64,000 nucleotides of DNA from Collinsella tanakaei (GCF_016902615.1 NZ_JACJMB010000002.1:101932-165931); one strand, 5' to 3'; numbered from the stretch's first letter, positions 9,160 to 19,582 are shown. Notes: generated by a model from the sequence alone, not told the origin. Translations and numbers: made by a program.

Positions 9160-11220
9160 CTACTCCGCCTCAGATGACGAGCCGCCCGAACCGTCCGAGG
9201 TTCCACCGCCGCTCGAATCCGAATCAGACCCGGAACCGGATTCTGAGTTCGAACCCGATCCCGAACCCGAACCGGAGCTCGACGGGCCGGTGGAGATGTA
9301 GATCCAGACGGTCGTGCCCGGATCGACCTCGCCCTTCGGGCTGTAGCGAATAACCTGGCCAACCGGGACGGAGTCACTCGACTCGCTCACGGGGTTATAG
9401 TAGAGGCCCGCATGGGAGATGGCGTCCTGGGCGTCCTCGGCGTACATGCCGACGAGGCCGAGCGCATCGACGTCGACCTTTTCGGTCGAGGGGTCGGGGC
9501 CCTGCGAGATCACGACGGTGATCGTTGTGCCGGGCTCCTGCTTGCCGGAGGGATCCCAGCTGATGACGGTGCCCTCGGGCACGTTGTCGCTGTACTCCTC
9601 GTCGACCGTCATGCCGAATCCGGCCTTATCGAGGGCGTCGGAGGCCTCGGAGCGGCTCATGCCGGTGAGGTCGGGCACCGAGGTGGTGTCGGGGGCGACG
9701 ATGACGGTGAAGTTGACGGTAGTGTCGACATCGACGGTCTGGCCGGCCGTGGGGCTCTGATCGGTGATCGTGCCCTCTTCCTCGTCACCGCTGGCGGCCT
9801 TCTCGGTCACATCGCCGACCTTGAGCTTGGCGGCGAGGATCATCTTCTCCGCCTCGTCGCGGCCGTTGGCCTGCGACAGATCGGGGACCTCGGTGGTGTC
9901 GACGGGTTCGGGACCCTTGGAGATGACGATGTCGATCTCGGAGCCGGCGGGTTGGGGATCCTCGCTGCCGGGGTGCTGCTCGCAGACCTGGCCGGCGGGG
10001 TATTGGTCGCTGTAGCCGTCATCGACCGAGCCGACCTTAAAGCCGTACTCGCTAATCGTGTTGATGGCGTCCTCGCGCGTGAGCGACAGGAGGTTCGGCA
10101 CGGTTGTGAGCTCCGCGGGGGCAAGCAGGCCACTTACGGCGAAAATGGCCGCGGCGACGACCGCGACGACCACCAGCGCGATGGCAGCGATCCTGCCCTT
10201 GCTCATGCCGTCGTTCTTCTTCGTCTCGTACATGCCGGTGTCGAACTGGCCGGTCGTCGTGCGCCCGGCGGCGTTGACGGCGGCGGCGCCGCCCACGGGG
10301 CGCGCCATGGCCTGCGTCTGGTCGCTCATGACGCGGGTGGTCGTGTTGCCGGCGGCTGCCGCGCCGATGATGCGGGTGGGCTCGGGCACGTCGACCGTAT
10401 GGCCCGCCATGTAGTTGTTGAGCACGCGGCGGAGCTCGTCGGCAGTCTGGAAGCGGTTCGCGGGGTCCTTTTCCATGCAGCGCAGGATGATGCGCTCGAG
10501 GTCGCCGTCCACGTTGGGGTTGATCTGCGAGGGCGGGACGGGCAGCTCGTTGACCTGCTTCAGGGCGACGGAGATGGCGTCGTCGCCGTCGAAGGGGACC
10601 TTGCCCGTGGCGCACTCGTACATCACGACGCCCAGCGAGTAGATATCCGAGGTAGGGCCGAGCTCCTGGCCGCGGGTCTGCTCGGGGCTGACGTAGTGGG
10701 CGGTGCCCAGCACGTTGTTGTCCTGCGTGAGGTGGCTGTTCTTCGCGCGTGCGATGCCGAAGTCCATCACCTTGATATTGCCGTCGGGCAGCACCATGAT
10801 GTTTTGCGGCTTGATGTCGCGGTGGATGATCTCGTGCTTATGGGCGACGGACAGCGCACCGCAGATCTGGCTGCCGATCTGGGCGACCTTCTTGGGGTCG
10901 AGGGCGCCGTGGCTGCGGATGCCGCTCTTGAGGTCGGTGCCGCGCAGGTATTCCATCACGATGTAATAGGTGTCGCCGTCCTTGCCCCAGTCGTAGACGC
11001 CCACGATGTAGGGGCTGGAGAGGGCCGCGGCTGCCTGCGCCTCCTGTTTGAAACGCGCGGCGAACGTCGCATCGCTTGCGTACTGGGGCAGCATGATCTT
11101 GACGGCCACCGTGCGGTCGAGCACCTGGTCGGTCGCACGGTAGACCGAGGCCATGCCACCGGCTCCCACTTTATCCTTGAGGAGGTATCGTCCTCCCAGC
11201 AATGTCTTCTGCTCTGCCAT
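9160..11220 (-). CDS. pknB: PASTA-domain Ser/Thr protein kinase (PknB/Stk1 type)
   Basis: 686 residues and one membrane span. The cytoplasmic kinase domain is ~10-275: glycine loop GAGGMASVY, VAVKIM lysine, HRDIKPQN catalytic loop near 135, DFGIARAK, and an activation segment with GTAHYVSPEQ. A juxtamembrane region and one TM (IAAIALVVVAVVAAAIF) follow. Four extracellular PASTA repeats start with TTVPNLLSL, TEVPDLSQ, TSVPDLTGM and VDALGLVGM, and the protein ends in a low-complexity Ser/Gly/Glu tail. PASTA repeats sense muropeptides or lipid II and steer cell-wall synthesis and division. It is the last gene of the operon with phosphatase, FHA proteins and RodA-PBP. The fourth repeat is the least typical. 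Confidence 0.95.
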   Translation of the reverse strand: MAEQKTLLGGRYLLKDKVGAGGMASVYRATDQVLDRTVAVKIMLPQYASDATFAARFKQEAQAAAALSSPYIVGVYDWGKDGDTYYIVMEYLRGTDLKSGIRSHGALDPKKVAQIGSQICGALSVAHKHEIIHRDIKPQNIMVLPDGNIKVMDFGIARAKNSHLTQDNNVLGTAHYVSPEQTRGQELGPTSDIYSLGVVMYECATGKVPFDGDDAISVALKQVNELPVPPSQINPNVDGDLERIILRCMEKDPANRFQTADELRRVLNNYMAGHTVDVPEPTRIIGAAAAGNTTTRVMSDQTQAMARPVGGAAAVNAAGRTTTGQFDTGMYETKKNDGMSKGRIAAIALVVVAVVAAAIFAVSGLLAPAELTTVPNLLSLTREDAINTISEYGFKVGSVDDGYSDQYPAGQVCEQHPGSEDPQPAGSEIDIVISKGPEPVDTTEVPDLSQANGRDEAEKMILAAKLKVGDVTEKAASGDEEEGTITDQSPTAGQTVDVDTTVNFTVIVAPDTTSVPDLTGMSRSEASDALDKAGFGMTVDEEYSDNVPEGTVISWDPSGKQEPGTTITVVISQGPDPSTEKVDVDALGLVGMYAEDAQDAISHAGLYYNPVSESSDSVPVGQVIRYSPKGEVDPGTTVWIYISTGPSSSGSGSGSGSNSESGSGSDSDSSGGGTSDGSGGSSSEAE

Positions 11221-11285
11221 CTCTTACTCCTCACACAAGTACAAGCTCACGTACAGGGTTGTCGTTTCGCATGCGCGCCGGGCCC

Positions 11286-14177
11286 TTATGCGCCCTGCGC
11301 GGCGAGGGCGGCTGCGAGTACCTTGCCGGCAATTGCGGCGGCGGGCTCGTCGACGCCCTCCTCGTAGTTCTCGATCATGACCGAGATCGCCACGGTGGGC
11401 GTATCGTAGGGCGCGAAGCCCACGAAGGCGGTGTTTACCTGGTCGTTGGTGGCCTCGGCGGTGCCGGTCTTGCCGGCGACCTGCACGCCGGCGATCGACG
11501 CGGCCGAACCGCTGCCCTCGTCGACGACCTCGAGCATGGCCTCTTTGACGTCGAGTGCGGCGGCGGCGCTGATGGCCTGGCCGAGCGAACGCGGCTGCGT
11601 GGTGCGCACGACGGTGCCGGTGGGCGAGAGCGTCTGCGCCACGATGTAGGGGTTCATGACGAGGCCGTTGTTGGCGATGGCCGCCACCATGACGGCGTTC
11701 TCCATGACGGTGGTCTGCGGGCCGGGCGTGTGGCCCTGGCCGACCGGCTGGCCGGCGCCCGCCCAGGCGAGCTCCCATTCGGTCATCTGCGAAGGGTCGG
11801 GCATGATGGACGCCTCGGTGGAGAAGTCCTGTCCGAGCGACTGGCCGTAGCCGAAGGAGCGCGCGTAGTTCACGAGGCTGTCAGCGCCGACCTGGGTGGC
11901 AACCTGGCCGAACGCGACGTTGGAGGAGTAGGCGAACGCCATCTCCAGGGTGAGGGTGCCGAGGTCCATGCCCTTGTTGTTCACGACCTCGGCGCCGCCG
12001 ATCTCCATTTCGGAGGGGCTGTCGTAGGTAGTCTGGAGCGTGGCGGTGCCCGAATCGAGCGCAGCGGCGAGCGTGATCACCTTGAACGTGGAACCGGGCG
12101 TGTAGAGCGCCTGGGTCGCGCGGTCGAACAGCGACTGGTCGCCGTCGTCGGTGCCGCCCATGAGGGCGGAGACGTCCGAGTTGTCGTAGCTCGGCGCGCT
12201 CGCCTTGGCGAGGACCGCGCCGGTGCGCGGGTCGAGCACGACGATGGCGCCGCGCTTGCCCGACAGCGCCAGCTCGGCGGCCGCTTGGATGCGCGAGTCG
12301 ATGGTGAGCTGGACGGAGTTGCCGGGCTGGCTGATGCCGGCGAGCGAATTGATGGCGTTCTGCCAGCTGGAATAGTCCTGCGAGCCGGTGAGGGTCTCGT
12401 TTTGCGAGGCCTCGATGCCCGAGGCGCCGTACTGGTTGGAGAAGTAGCCGACCGTATGCGCTGCCATGTTGCCATTGGGGTAGGAGCGCACGTACGTGCC
12501 GTCCTCCTGCTGCAGCGACTCGGCAAGGGTCACGCCGTCGGAGGTGATGATGGAGCCGCGCTTGATGTAGGCGGCCTTGGCGATGGTGTGGTTGTTGTTC
12601 GGCATCTCCTGGTAGGTTTTCGCCATGACGACCTGGATGTAGGTGAGGTTGCCGATGAGCAGGGCGAACAGGCCCGTGAACAGGACGACCTCGCGCGTCA
12701 GGCGCTTGGCGAGGGCCACGCGGCCGAGCACGCCGCTCTCGGGCGTGTCGAGCGCCCGGCGGCGTACGCGCGAGCCGGGGCGCGCATGGCCGCCCACAGC
12801 GGATCCGCTGACGGCGCCGAAGATGCGGGTGCCCGCCTTGCTCACGCCCGCGGCGGTAAGCGAGGGCGTAGGCGCCTCGGCCTGACCCGTGCCGGTGCCC
12901 GCGAGCTCGACGTTTCGCCCGGTTGCCTCGTCGCCGGCGCGCATGAGTAGCGCGACGATGATGAAGCTCGCGAGCAGCGATGAGCCGCCTTGGCTCATGA
13001 ACGGCAGGGTGACGCCCGTCAGCGGGATGAGGCGGGTGACGCCGCCCACGATCAGAAATGCCTGGAACGAGATGGATGCGGTGAGGCCGCTGGCGATAAA
13101 GGCCGCGAGGTCGCTTTTCGCGCGCGCCGCCACGGTGAGGCCGCGCACGGCGAACAGCATGAACAGCAGCAGTACAGCGGCACCGCCGAGCAGGCCCATC
13201 TCCTCGCCGATGGCGGAGAAGATGAAGTCTGACTCCACGACCGGGATGGACGAGGACAGACCGCGTCCGATGCCCACGCCCACAAGCCCGCCGTCGGCGA
13301 GCGAGTAGAGCGACTGGACGAGCTGGTAGCCGTCGCCTTGCGGGTCTGCGAACGGATTGAGCCAGATGTTGAAGCGCACCTGCACGTGGTCCATGATTTG
13401 GTACATGCCGAAGCCGCCGATGAGCAGCAGAAGGATGCCGATGACGACGTAGGACACGCGGCCGGTGGCTACGTAGAGCATCATGAGGAAGACGGTGTAG
13501 AACAGAAGGGCGCTGCCGAGGTCGCGCTCGAAGGCGACGATGGCCATGCAGACGCCCCAGACCACGAGCAGGGGCAGAAGCAGGCGGAAGCGCGGGATCT
13601 TGAGGCCCAAAAACTTGTGGTTCGAGATGGAGAGCAGCTCTCGGTTCTCGGACAGGTAGCCCGCGAGGAACAAGACGATGAAGATCTTGGCGAACTCACC
13701 GGGCTGGATGGTGCCGATGCCGGGAATCTTGATCCACAGCTTGGAGCCGTAGATCGTGGTGCCCACGAACATGGGCAGCAACAGCAGCACGATGCCGATG
13801 ATGCCGAAGGTGTACTTGTAGCGCCTGACCATGTCCAGGTTTCGCACGAGCGCAAGCGTCACGACCATGAGTGCGATCGACGCGAACAAGATCATGAGCT
13901 GGTTCATGGCGAGTTCTGGCTTCAGCCTGGTCACGAACGTGATGCCGATGCCCGACAGCACGAACACGATGGGCAGGATGGCCGGGTCGGCGCCGGGTGC
14001 GAGGATGCGCTCGGCGATGTGCGCCGCGGCGAAGGCGGCGAACAGGCCGAGGGGCACGGCGAGGGTCTCGAAGCTGAGCGTGGCGCCGGTCGTCGTGACA
14101 TAGAGCGCGTACAGAAGAATGACCGGGAACGCGGACGCGATGAGCAAGAAGAGCTCGGTGTTGCGACGGCTGCCCAT
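11286..14177 (-). CDS. RodA/FtsW-type SEDS glycosyltransferase fused to a class B penicillin-binding protein
   Basis: 963 residues. Residues 1 to ~415 are a ten-span SEDS protein with the family signatures QPGEFAKIF and [10 protein letters not shown], the loop GVGIGRG, and [14 protein letters not shown]. After a ~60-residue linker comes a single TM ([20 protein letters not shown]) and a class B PBP with SxxK as STFK near 696, SxN as SSN near 750, and KTG as KTGTAEA near 899. SEDS proteins polymerise lipid II and bPBPs crosslink the strands; they normally act as a two-protein complex. Here both are one chain with no stop between them. The start overlaps the pstP stop by one base (TGATG), implying translational coupling. 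Confidence 0.93.
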   Translation of the reverse strand: MGSRRNTELFLLIASAFPVILLYALYVTTTGATLSFETLAVPLGLFAAFAAAHIAERILAPGADPAILPIVFVLSGIGITFVTRLKPELAMNQLMILFASIALMVVTLALVRNLDMVRRYKYTFGIIGIVLLLLPMFVGTTIYGSKLWIKIPGIGTIQPGEFAKIFIVLFLAGYLSENRELLSISNHKFLGLKIPRFRLLLPLLVVWGVCMAIVAFERDLGSALLFYTVFLMMLYVATGRVSYVVIGILLLLIGGFGMYQIMDHVQVRFNIWLNPFADPQGDGYQLVQSLYSLADGGLVGVGIGRGLSSSIPVVESDFIFSAIGEEMGLLGGAAVLLLFMLFAVRGLTVAARAKSDLAAFIASGLTASISFQAFLIVGGVTRLIPLTGVTLPFMSQGGSSLLASFIIVALLMRAGDEATGRNVELAGTGTGQAEAPTPSLTAAGVSKAGTRIFGAVSGSAVGGHARPGSRVRRRALDTPESGVLGRVALAKRLTREVVLFTGLFALLIGNLTYIQVVMAKTYQEMPNNNHTIAKAAYIKRGSIITSDGVTLAESLQQEDGTYVRSYPNGNMAAHTVGYFSNQYGASGIEASQNETLTGSQDYSSWQNAINSLAGISQPGNSVQLTIDSRIQAAAELALSGKRGAIVVLDPRTGAVLAKASAPSYDNSDVSALMGGTDDGDQSLFDRATQALYTPGSTFKVITLAAALDSGTATLQTTYDSPSEMEIGGAEVVNNKGMDLGTLTLEMAFAYSSNVAFGQVATQVGADSLVNYARSFGYGQSLGQDFSTEASIMPDPSQMTEWELAWAGAGQPVGQGHTPGPQTTVMENAVMVAAIANNGLVMNPYIVAQTLSPTGTVVRTTQPRSLGQAISAAAALDVKEAMLEVVDEGSGSAASIAGVQVAGKTGTAEATNDQVNTAFVGFAPYDTPTVAISVMIENYEEGVDEPAAAIAGKVLAAALAAQGA

Positions 14178-15952
14178 CAGGCGCCTCCTTCCTGGGGTTG
14201 GGTTTGCGTATCTTGCGGGGCGGATGCGGCATCGGCGGGATTGGCCTCGGCTGCCTGCGGGGTGTCGCCCGCGCCGCCCCGCGCCGCTTCCGCTTCCTGC
14301 GCCTGCTGTTCGGCCTTGGCGCTCTCGCGGATGGTCTCGCCGTCCTCGGCCTGCTTGGTCTGGGCATCGTTGATCTGCTGGCGATAGTCGGACAGCGTGT
14401 CCCAGGCCTGCTCGAGGCTCTCCTGCGAGATGCCCTCCCGCAGGCGGTTCTGGGTGTCTTCGGGCAGGTCGGTAAGCTTGATGGAGGTCTTCTCCTCGAG
14501 CCGGTTGAGGTGGATGCCCGCGACCTCACCGGGAAGGCCCCGGAAGAGACCCACGGTATCGCCGTTCACCCCGAGGAAGATGGAGTTGGAGATCGAGTAG
14601 AACAGGAAGGCGATGGTGATGAGGACGGCCGCCACGAGCAGCCCGATCGCGATGAAGACGTTGCGCCGGTGGGTGCGGATGACCTTCTTCAGGCGCCCGT
14701 CGTCCACGACGTCGACGACCACGACCGACACGTTGTCCGCGCCGCCCGCCGCGAGCGCGGCGTCGACGAGGTTGTCGGTGCACATCTGGGCAGTGGACGA
14801 CTTGGCCGCGATGCTCTCGATCTCGTTGTCGGGAATCATGCTGGACAGGCCGTCCGAGCACAGGATGAGACGGTCGCCCTCCTCGATGTTCAGCTGGAAA
14901 TGGTCTGCGTACATGGTGGGGTCCGACCCGAGCGCGCGGGTGATGACCGAGCGGTTGGGGTGCACGCGCGCCTCGTCGGCGGTGATCTCGCCGGCATCCA
15001 CGAGCTCCTCCACATAGGAGTGGTCGCGCGTGATGCGGGTGAGCACGCCGTCGTGCACGAGGTAGGCGCGAGAGTCGCCCACATGCGCGATGGCGATGGT
15101 GTTGCCCTCGATGTAGGCGACCGTGGCGGTGCAGCCCATGCCGGGCCGACCGATGCCCTGTGCAGCCGCCTCGATGATGGCGGAGTTGGCGGCCTCGACG
15201 GCTGCCGCGAGCTTCGCGGCGTCGGCGGTGCCGGGCGAGAGCTTGCCGATCGTCTCGACGGCGATAGAGCTCGCGACCTCGCCGGCGGCGTGTCCACCCA
15301 TGCCGTCGCAGACGGCGAACAGAGGCGATGCCACGAGGTAGGAGTCCTCGTTGTGCGAGCGCACGCAGCCCACGTCGGAGCGCGCGCCCCACATGAGCGA
15401 GGTGGTCGTGCCGGCGTCGTAGGTCGAATCGGTCACGACGCGCTCTTCGGTGAGCGGCTGGAAGCTCTGGGTCGTGCCGGGGTCGGAGAGCTTGGATTCA
15501 AGATGGGCGACATCGATCTCGGCGGTGTCGTCGGGCGCATGGAGCTCGGCGGCGGCGACGGCCGCCTCGAGGGCGTCGAGCGGCGGCAGCTCGCCGGTAT
15601 CCTGGTCGCCCAGGAAGTCGGGTTGGGGTGCCGTCGGAGAACTCGCGGCCTCGTCTAAGGCAGCGACGTACTCGATTGCCGTACCGGCGAGTCCGGCGTC
15701 GGCGGCGAGCTCGGGCGCGATCTCGGCGAAGTGCTGGGCCTCGGTGCGCGCATCGGGGAGCGCCGTCTCATCCTCAGACGGATCGGACGCCGCGGCATCC
15801 ACCCACGCGGGGCGCGCAGGCGCCGGATCGCCTGCGGCGGCGTGCTTGCCCATCGGCTCATCCTCAGGGGCGGGCCGATGGGCACCGATGGCGCCCTCGG
15901 GCTCCGGCACGTCGCCGGCAGCATATGAGAAGGTGCTCTTCTCGTCGGTCAT
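14177..15952 (-). CDS. pstP: PP2C-family Ser/Thr phosphatase, membrane-anchored, with long N-terminal extension
   Basis: 591 residues. The first ~190 residues are acidic, Ala/Pro-rich and probably disordered, which is unusual for PstP. The PP2C core (~195-440) shows [33 protein letters not shown] (metal-binding Asp-Gly), [24 protein letters not shown] and [12 protein letters not shown]. One TM follows ([20 protein letters not shown]), then a Gln/Ala-rich tail of about 130 residues. It dephosphorylates the kinases and their targets in this operon. Its start overlaps the fhaB stop by four bases, and its end overlaps the RodA-PBP start. Confidence 0.93.
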   Translation of the reverse strand: MTDEKSTFSYAAGDVPEPEGAIGAHRPAPEDEPMGKHAAAGDPAPARPAWVDAAASDPSEDETALPDARTEAQHFAEIAPELAADAGLAGTAIEYVAALDEAASSPTAPQPDFLGDQDTGELPPLDALEAAVAAAELHAPDDTAEIDVAHLESKLSDPGTTQSFQPLTEERVVTDSTYDAGTTTSLMWGARSDVGCVRSHNEDSYLVASPLFAVCDGMGGHAAGEVASSIAVETIGKLSPGTADAAKLAAAVEAANSAIIEAAAQGIGRPGMGCTATVAYIEGNTIAIAHVGDSRAYLVHDGVLTRITRDHSYVEELVDAGEITADEARVHPNRSVITRALGSDPTMYADHFQLNIEEGDRLILCSDGLSSMIPDNEIESIAAKSSTAQMCTDNLVDAALAAGGADNVSVVVVDVVDDGRLKKVIRTHRRNVFIAIGLLVAAVLITIAFLFYSISNSIFLGVNGDTVGLFRGLPGEVAGIHLNRLEEKTSIKLTDLPEDTQNRLREGISQESLEQAWDTLSDYRQQINDAQTKQAEDGETIRESAKAEQQAQEAEAARGGAGDTPQAAEANPADAASAPQDTQTQPQEGGA

Positions 15953-16362
15953 CGGCGATTCACTTTCATGACCACGTCGCCGATCTGCACCTCATCGCCC
16001 TCGCGTAGCGTGGCGGGCTCAGCAAGCGGACGCCCGTTCACGAGCGTGCCGTTGAGCGAGTTCAAGTCCTCGATCACGAGCGCGGGACCCTGCAGCGAGA
16101 AGCGCGCATGGGAGGCCGACACGAAGGGCTCGTTGATGCAGATATCGGAACTGGGGGAGCGGCCGACGATGACCGGGCCGAGCATGTCGACATGGATGCC
16201 GCGGATGCCGCGGGGGCCCTTGTCGACGTCGATGGTCCAGATGGCGGAGTCGCGGCGCTGACCGCGCACGAGGCCCACGCCGGTCTTCATGACCGCGAAC
16301 AGGAAGATGTACAGCAGGACAACCAGTACGATGCGGCCTGCAAACAAAATGAGGTCGATCAT
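15949..16362 (-). CDS. fhaB: Membrane-anchored FHA-domain protein
   Basis: 137 residues. An N-terminal TM (LILFAGRIVLVVLLYIFLFA) is followed by an FHA domain (~65-130) with VIVGRSPSSDICI, VSASHARFSL and LNSLNGTLVNG. These include the Gly-Arg, Ser, His and Asn-Gly residues that read phosphothreonine. It matches FhaB/FipA of the actinobacterial pknB locus, which links the kinase to the divisome. It sits between fhaA (7-bp gap) and pstP (4-bp overlap). Confidence 0.92.
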   Translation of the reverse strand: MIDLILFAGRIVLVVLLYIFLFAVMKTGVGLVRGQRRDSAIWTIDVDKGPRGIRGIHVDMLGPVIVGRSPSSDICINEPFVSASHARFSLQGPALVIEDLNSLNGTLVNGRPLAEPATLREGDEVQIGDVVMKVNRR

Positions 16363-16369
16363 ATGAGGA

Positions 16370-17287
16370 TCATCCCCTGAACTCGAAGGTGCTGAGACCG
16401 AAGGTCAACAGGTCGCCGTTGCGCAGCGGGCAGCGCGTGATGCGGCGGTTGTTGACGAGGGTGCCGTTGGTGGAGTTGAGGTCCTCGATGGACCAGTCGG
16501 AACCGGTGTAGAGCAGCTCGGCGTGGCGGCGGCTGACGTTGGGGTCGCGCAGGACCACGTCGGCGGCGGCGCGCTCGCGGCCGACGATGCAGCGCGAGCC
16601 GCTGATGGGCAGCACGTCTCCCGTCACGACGTCCACGAGCTGGGCGAGCGGCGCGGCAGCGCGCTGCTGCGGGCGGGAGCTCGCCATGTTGGCGGCGATG
16701 CTCGCGCCGGCGCCGGCGGCCATCTGGGCGCGCGTGACGGTCTTGGGCACGGCGATGGGCTCGGGTTCGCTCGGGGCGAACGGATCGGAGACGGCGAACG
16801 GGTCGGGCTCGGCGGGTGCCGCCTGGCGGGCGGGTGCCGGAGCAGGACGCGGGTTCACGATGTTCATCTGGCCCGAGAGGCCCTTCTGATAGGCGCGCTC
16901 CTCCTCGTAGAGGCGGCCGAGGGTCGCGGCGTCGACGTTCTCCGCGAACACGGAGAAGCGCCCCGCCTTGAGCGAGGGGTCGATCATGAAGCGCACGAGC
17001 GGCTCGCCCACGAAGGTGTAGTGCTTCTTCTCGGCACTGGCCTTCACGAACTCGCTGACCTCGCGCGTGAGCTGCGGATAATAGGGAGCCATGAGGGGAT
17101 CGTCCTCGTTGGCGATGAGGATGGTGTAGAGGGCGGGAGCCGTGTTGACGCCGTTGACCACCAGCGTCTGGTCCTCCATCTCGTGCGCCGCCTGGCGGGC
17201 AAGCTTCTTAAAGGAGAACGGGGAGCGGGCAGCGCCGAAGATACCCGCCACGTGGTCCTCGAAGGTGCTCAGGAAGTTCACGAACAA
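16370..17287 (-). CDS. fhaA: FhaA-like protein: DUF3662 plus C-terminal FHA domain
   Basis: About 305 residues. The N-terminal domain (~1-115) is DUF3662 (FhaA_N), then an Ala/Pro-rich linker, then a C-terminal FHA domain with RCIVGRERAAADVVL, VSRRHAELLY and LNSTNGTLVNN. In mycobacteria FhaA binds phosphorylated MviN to restrain peptidoglycan synthesis. The start is uncertain: TTG at 17287 lies immediately after the kinase stop, and GTG at 17281 gives MNFLSTFEDHV, which looks more like FhaA N-termini. A GGAG could serve either. It is translationally linked to the upstream kinase. Confidence 0.92.
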   Translation of the reverse strand: MFVNFLSTFEDHVAGIFGAARSPFSFKKLARQAAHEMEDQTLVVNGVNTAPALYTILIANEDDPLMAPYYPQLTREVSEFVKASAEKKHYTFVGEPLVRFMIDPSLKAGRFSVFAENVDAATLGRLYEEERAYQKGLSGQMNIVNPRPAPAPARQAAPAEPDPFAVSDPFAPSEPEPIAVPKTVTRAQMAAGAGASIAANMASSRPQQRAAAPLAQLVDVVTGDVLPISGSRCIVGRERAAADVVLRDPNVSRRHAELLYTGSDWSIEDLNSTNGTLVNNRRITRCPLRNGDLLTFGLSTFEFRG

Positions 17288-19150
17288 TCACACTCCGGTC
17301 GAACTTTTTCGATAGCCGAATAGGTACAGGTAAATCCAAACGATTATAGAGGATGCAATCCCGCATGCCGCTACCGTTGCGGCGCGCATGGGCGATAAGC
17401 TGGGAATTTCCATAGGGTATGCAAGAGCGAATCCGACGAGTGCCGCAGCTGCGGGCACGAGCGAGGCGAGCACGTAGCCCCCTGTTTTCGCAGCGTCTTG
17501 GTAGCGCTGCCAGGCGCGCGCGAGTACAGCCGAGGCCCCCATGGCGGCCGCGGCCCCGAGCGCGAGCGAGGCGAGCGAGGGCAGGTTCACGACGGCTTGG
17601 GCGGCCTCTGCGATGCCGAGCGCGCCCTCTGTCTGCCCGAGTACGGCCACGAGGCTGCCCAGGGCCCCGCCGAGGGCCACGGCGCTTGCAGCCGCGGGCC
17701 CCTGAGCGAGCAGGGCGGCGGCGGTGACGGCGAAGGGCATGGCGAGCACGGGGTCCCCCGCACCCGCGAAGAGCGCGGAGGCGATGACGAGCGCCGCCGA
17801 GGCGCCCGCGTCGAGGCGGCCCCAGACGAGCCACCACGCGCCGCCGAGGGCGAGCGCGAGCACGACGACGGGCAGGGCGGCGAGCAGCGGGGTGCCCGCG
17901 AGCGCGGTCACGATCAGTCCCGTGATGACAAGGGCGGAGCCCATCTGGGGCGCCGCGCCGGCGGCCGCACCGATCGCCGCGCCGGCGGCTCCGCGCGCCA
18001 CGGCGGTGTCGGGGCCGACGAGGGCGAGCAGCGCCCAGCTCACGAAGGCGACGGAGAGTCCTGCGCCAAGCCCGGTGAGGATACGGCGGGCGTGCGGGGT
18101 TTGGCTGCCAAGATAGCCCTCCGTCGGGTCGAGCTCCCAGGTGCGCTCGGCGCGCCCGGGGGCCTCGGCATCCTCATCGGCCTCGTCGGAGGTGAGGCGC
18201 GCGATCATGGTCGCAAGGCTCTTTCGGCCCTCGCGCGCGTGGCCGAGGCCCGCGAGCAAAAGGTCGCCGAAGGCGGCGACGCTGGTCATGCGGTCGCGCG
18301 GGCTGGGGGAGAGGGCGCAGAGCAGCGCCTCCTCGGTGTTCTCGGGGATATCGGGCAGCAGGTCGGACGGATAGAGCACGCCCTGCTCGATGCGGCTCTC
18401 GGAGTCCGCCGGCGTCGCCGCGCGAAACGGCGCGGTACCGCAGAGCGCCTCGTAGATGACGGCGGCGAGCGCGAAGATGTCGGTGCGCTCGTCGACCTCG
18501 TCGCCGCGGAGCTGCTCGGGGGGCATGTAGCCGATGGTGCCGCCGCGCGCCCCGCCGAAGCCGGCGGCGCTCGTGAGCGTCGCCATGCCGAAATCGGTCA
18601 GCTTCACGTGGCCGTTGCGGTCGATGAGCACGTTGGCGGGCTTGATGTCGAGGTGCAGCACGCCGTTTTCGTGGGCGAAGGTGAGCGCCTGCACGAGCGC
18701 GTCGGCGATGCAGGCTGCCTCGTCGTAGGTGAGCGAATGGCCGTCGACCTCGGCGAGGAACTCCTCGAGGCTCATGCCGTCGACGTACTCCATCACAAGG
18801 TACGCGTAGGCGGCGTCGTAGGTGAAGTCGATGACCGAGACGATGTTGGGGTGCTGGAGCATGCTCGCCGTGCGGGCCTCGGCGAGGGCGTCCGCGACGG
18901 TTTCCGCCGTCGTGCGCACGTCGGGCGAGGTGAGCGGGATGCGCTTGATGGCCACGCGCCGTTGCAGGCGGGAGTCGAGGCAGATCTCGACGCTGCCGAA
19001 GCCTCCTGCCGCCCGGGTCTCGAGCGGCCTATAGCGCCGCAGCAGGGCAGACGCCGTCGCGTCCGGGGCGGGAACCCGCTCGGGGACGGGGCGGCGCTCG
19101 AAAAAATCGAGTACGCGCGTGCGCTGTTGCGAAGGCGAGGTGTTGGGCAT
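17288..19150 (-). CDS. Ser/Thr protein kinase with polytopic membrane C-terminal half
   Basis: 620 residues and first gene of the operon. The kinase domain (~35-310) has the glycine loop AAGGFGSVEI, VAIKRI, VMEYVDG, catalytic loop HLDIKPANVL, LTDFGMA and GTIGYMPPEQL. The HRD arginine is Leu, making it a non-RD kinase that may not need activation-loop phosphorylation. From ~350 to the end there are roughly nine hydrophobic Ala/Gly/Leu-rich segments and no extracellular sensor domain, unlike PknA/PknB. Its position directly before FhaA suggests it feeds the same phospho-signalling circuit. The function of the membrane half is unknown. A REP-like sequence lies just upstream at 19208. Confidence 0.9.
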   Translation of the reverse strand: MPNTSPSQQRTRVLDFFERRPVPERVPAPDATASALLRRYRPLETRAAGGFGSVEICLDSRLQRRVAIKRIPLTSPDVRTTAETVADALAEARTASMLQHPNIVSVIDFTYDAAYAYLVMEYVDGMSLEEFLAEVDGHSLTYDEAACIADALVQALTFAHENGVLHLDIKPANVLIDRNGHVKLTDFGMATLTSAAGFGGARGGTIGYMPPEQLRGDEVDERTDIFALAAVIYEALCGTAPFRAATPADSESRIEQGVLYPSDLLPDIPENTEEALLCALSPSPRDRMTSVAAFGDLLLAGLGHAREGRKSLATMIARLTSDEADEDAEAPGRAERTWELDPTEGYLGSQTPHARRILTGLGAGLSVAFVSWALLALVGPDTAVARGAAGAAIGAAAGAAPQMGSALVITGLIVTALAGTPLLAALPVVVLALALGGAWWLVWGRLDAGASAALVIASALFAGAGDPVLAMPFAVTAAALLAQGPAAASAVALGGALGSLVAVLGQTEGALGIAEAAQAVVNLPSLASLALGAAAAMGASAVLARAWQRYQDAAKTGGYVLASLVPAAAALVGFALAYPMEIPSLSPMRAATVAACGIASSIIVWIYLYLFGYRKSSTGV

Positions 19151-19207
19151 GGCTTCCTTGGTGCGTTAATGGTATGAGTGGATTGCCGTATTCGCCTATG
19201 GTACCAC

Positions 19208-19246
19208 GTGTCCTCATTGGGGACGGGTATCCAGGTGCCATCTCGT
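19208..19246 (+). repeat. REP-like half element, related to the palindrome at 55651
   Basis: It begins GTGTCCTCATTGGGGACGGG and continues with a diverged GGTGCCATCTCG. It matches one arm of the 90-bp palindrome at 55651-55740 with a few differences. No second arm is present here. Confidence 0.65.
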
Positions 19247-19349
19247 CTCCTTTAGGTTCAGGCGGCGCGGGTCCTGCGGGCACGGGCGCCTTGCGGGAGG
19301 CGCGGCGCGTATCATATGCAGCGGTTTTGAAGCGATGAAGGAGGTTGCC

Positions 19350-19544
19350 GTGGACGATTCCGAGCGCCTTTGCGCATATGACGCCTTTGCGGAGGACGTG
19401 CGGCGCGAGCATGCCGAGATCGAGGCGAAGATGGATGAGCTCAAGGCGGCGGGCAAGGTGAAATCCGCCACGTACCGGCATCTGTTCGCCGCGCGGATCA
19501 CCTTGAAAGATATCGAGCGGCGCCTGCGCGAGCACGGCCTGTAG
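19350..19544 (+). CDS. Small hypothetical protein (64 aa), helical and charged
   Basis: The start is taken as GTG at 19350 because AAGGAGG (19338-19344) lies five bases before it; an ATG at 19335 would have no RBS. The product (MDDSERLCAYDAFAEDVRRE... ending RLREHGL) is rich in Glu, Lys, Arg and Ala and is predicted to form two to three helices with no membrane segment. I do not recognise the family. It sits 80 bp upstream of dnaX, separated by a strong hairpin, so it may be its own short transcript. The strong RBS is the main reason to accept it as a gene. Confidence 0.65.
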   Translation: MDDSERLCAYDAFAEDVRREHAEIEAKMDELKAAGKVKSATYRHLFAARITLKDIERRLREHGL

Positions 19545-19550
19545 GAGCTG

Positions 19551-19582
19551 CCCGCTCGGGCGCCGGGCGGCGCCCGAGCGGG
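19551..19582 (+). terminator. GC-rich hairpin between the small protein and dnaX
   Basis: A 14-bp perfect stem, CCCGCTCGGGCGCC with GGCGCCCGAGCGGG, around a GGGC loop. There is no U-run, so termination may be partial. TATCAT at its end could be a -10 for dnaX. Confidence 0.5.

Noticed and set aside
9412..12950. Long plus-strand frames opposite pknB and the RodA-PBP gene
   Set aside because: Gly/Val/Asp-rich antisense shadows with no start signals. The minus-strand operon has complete domain order and overlapping starts and stops.
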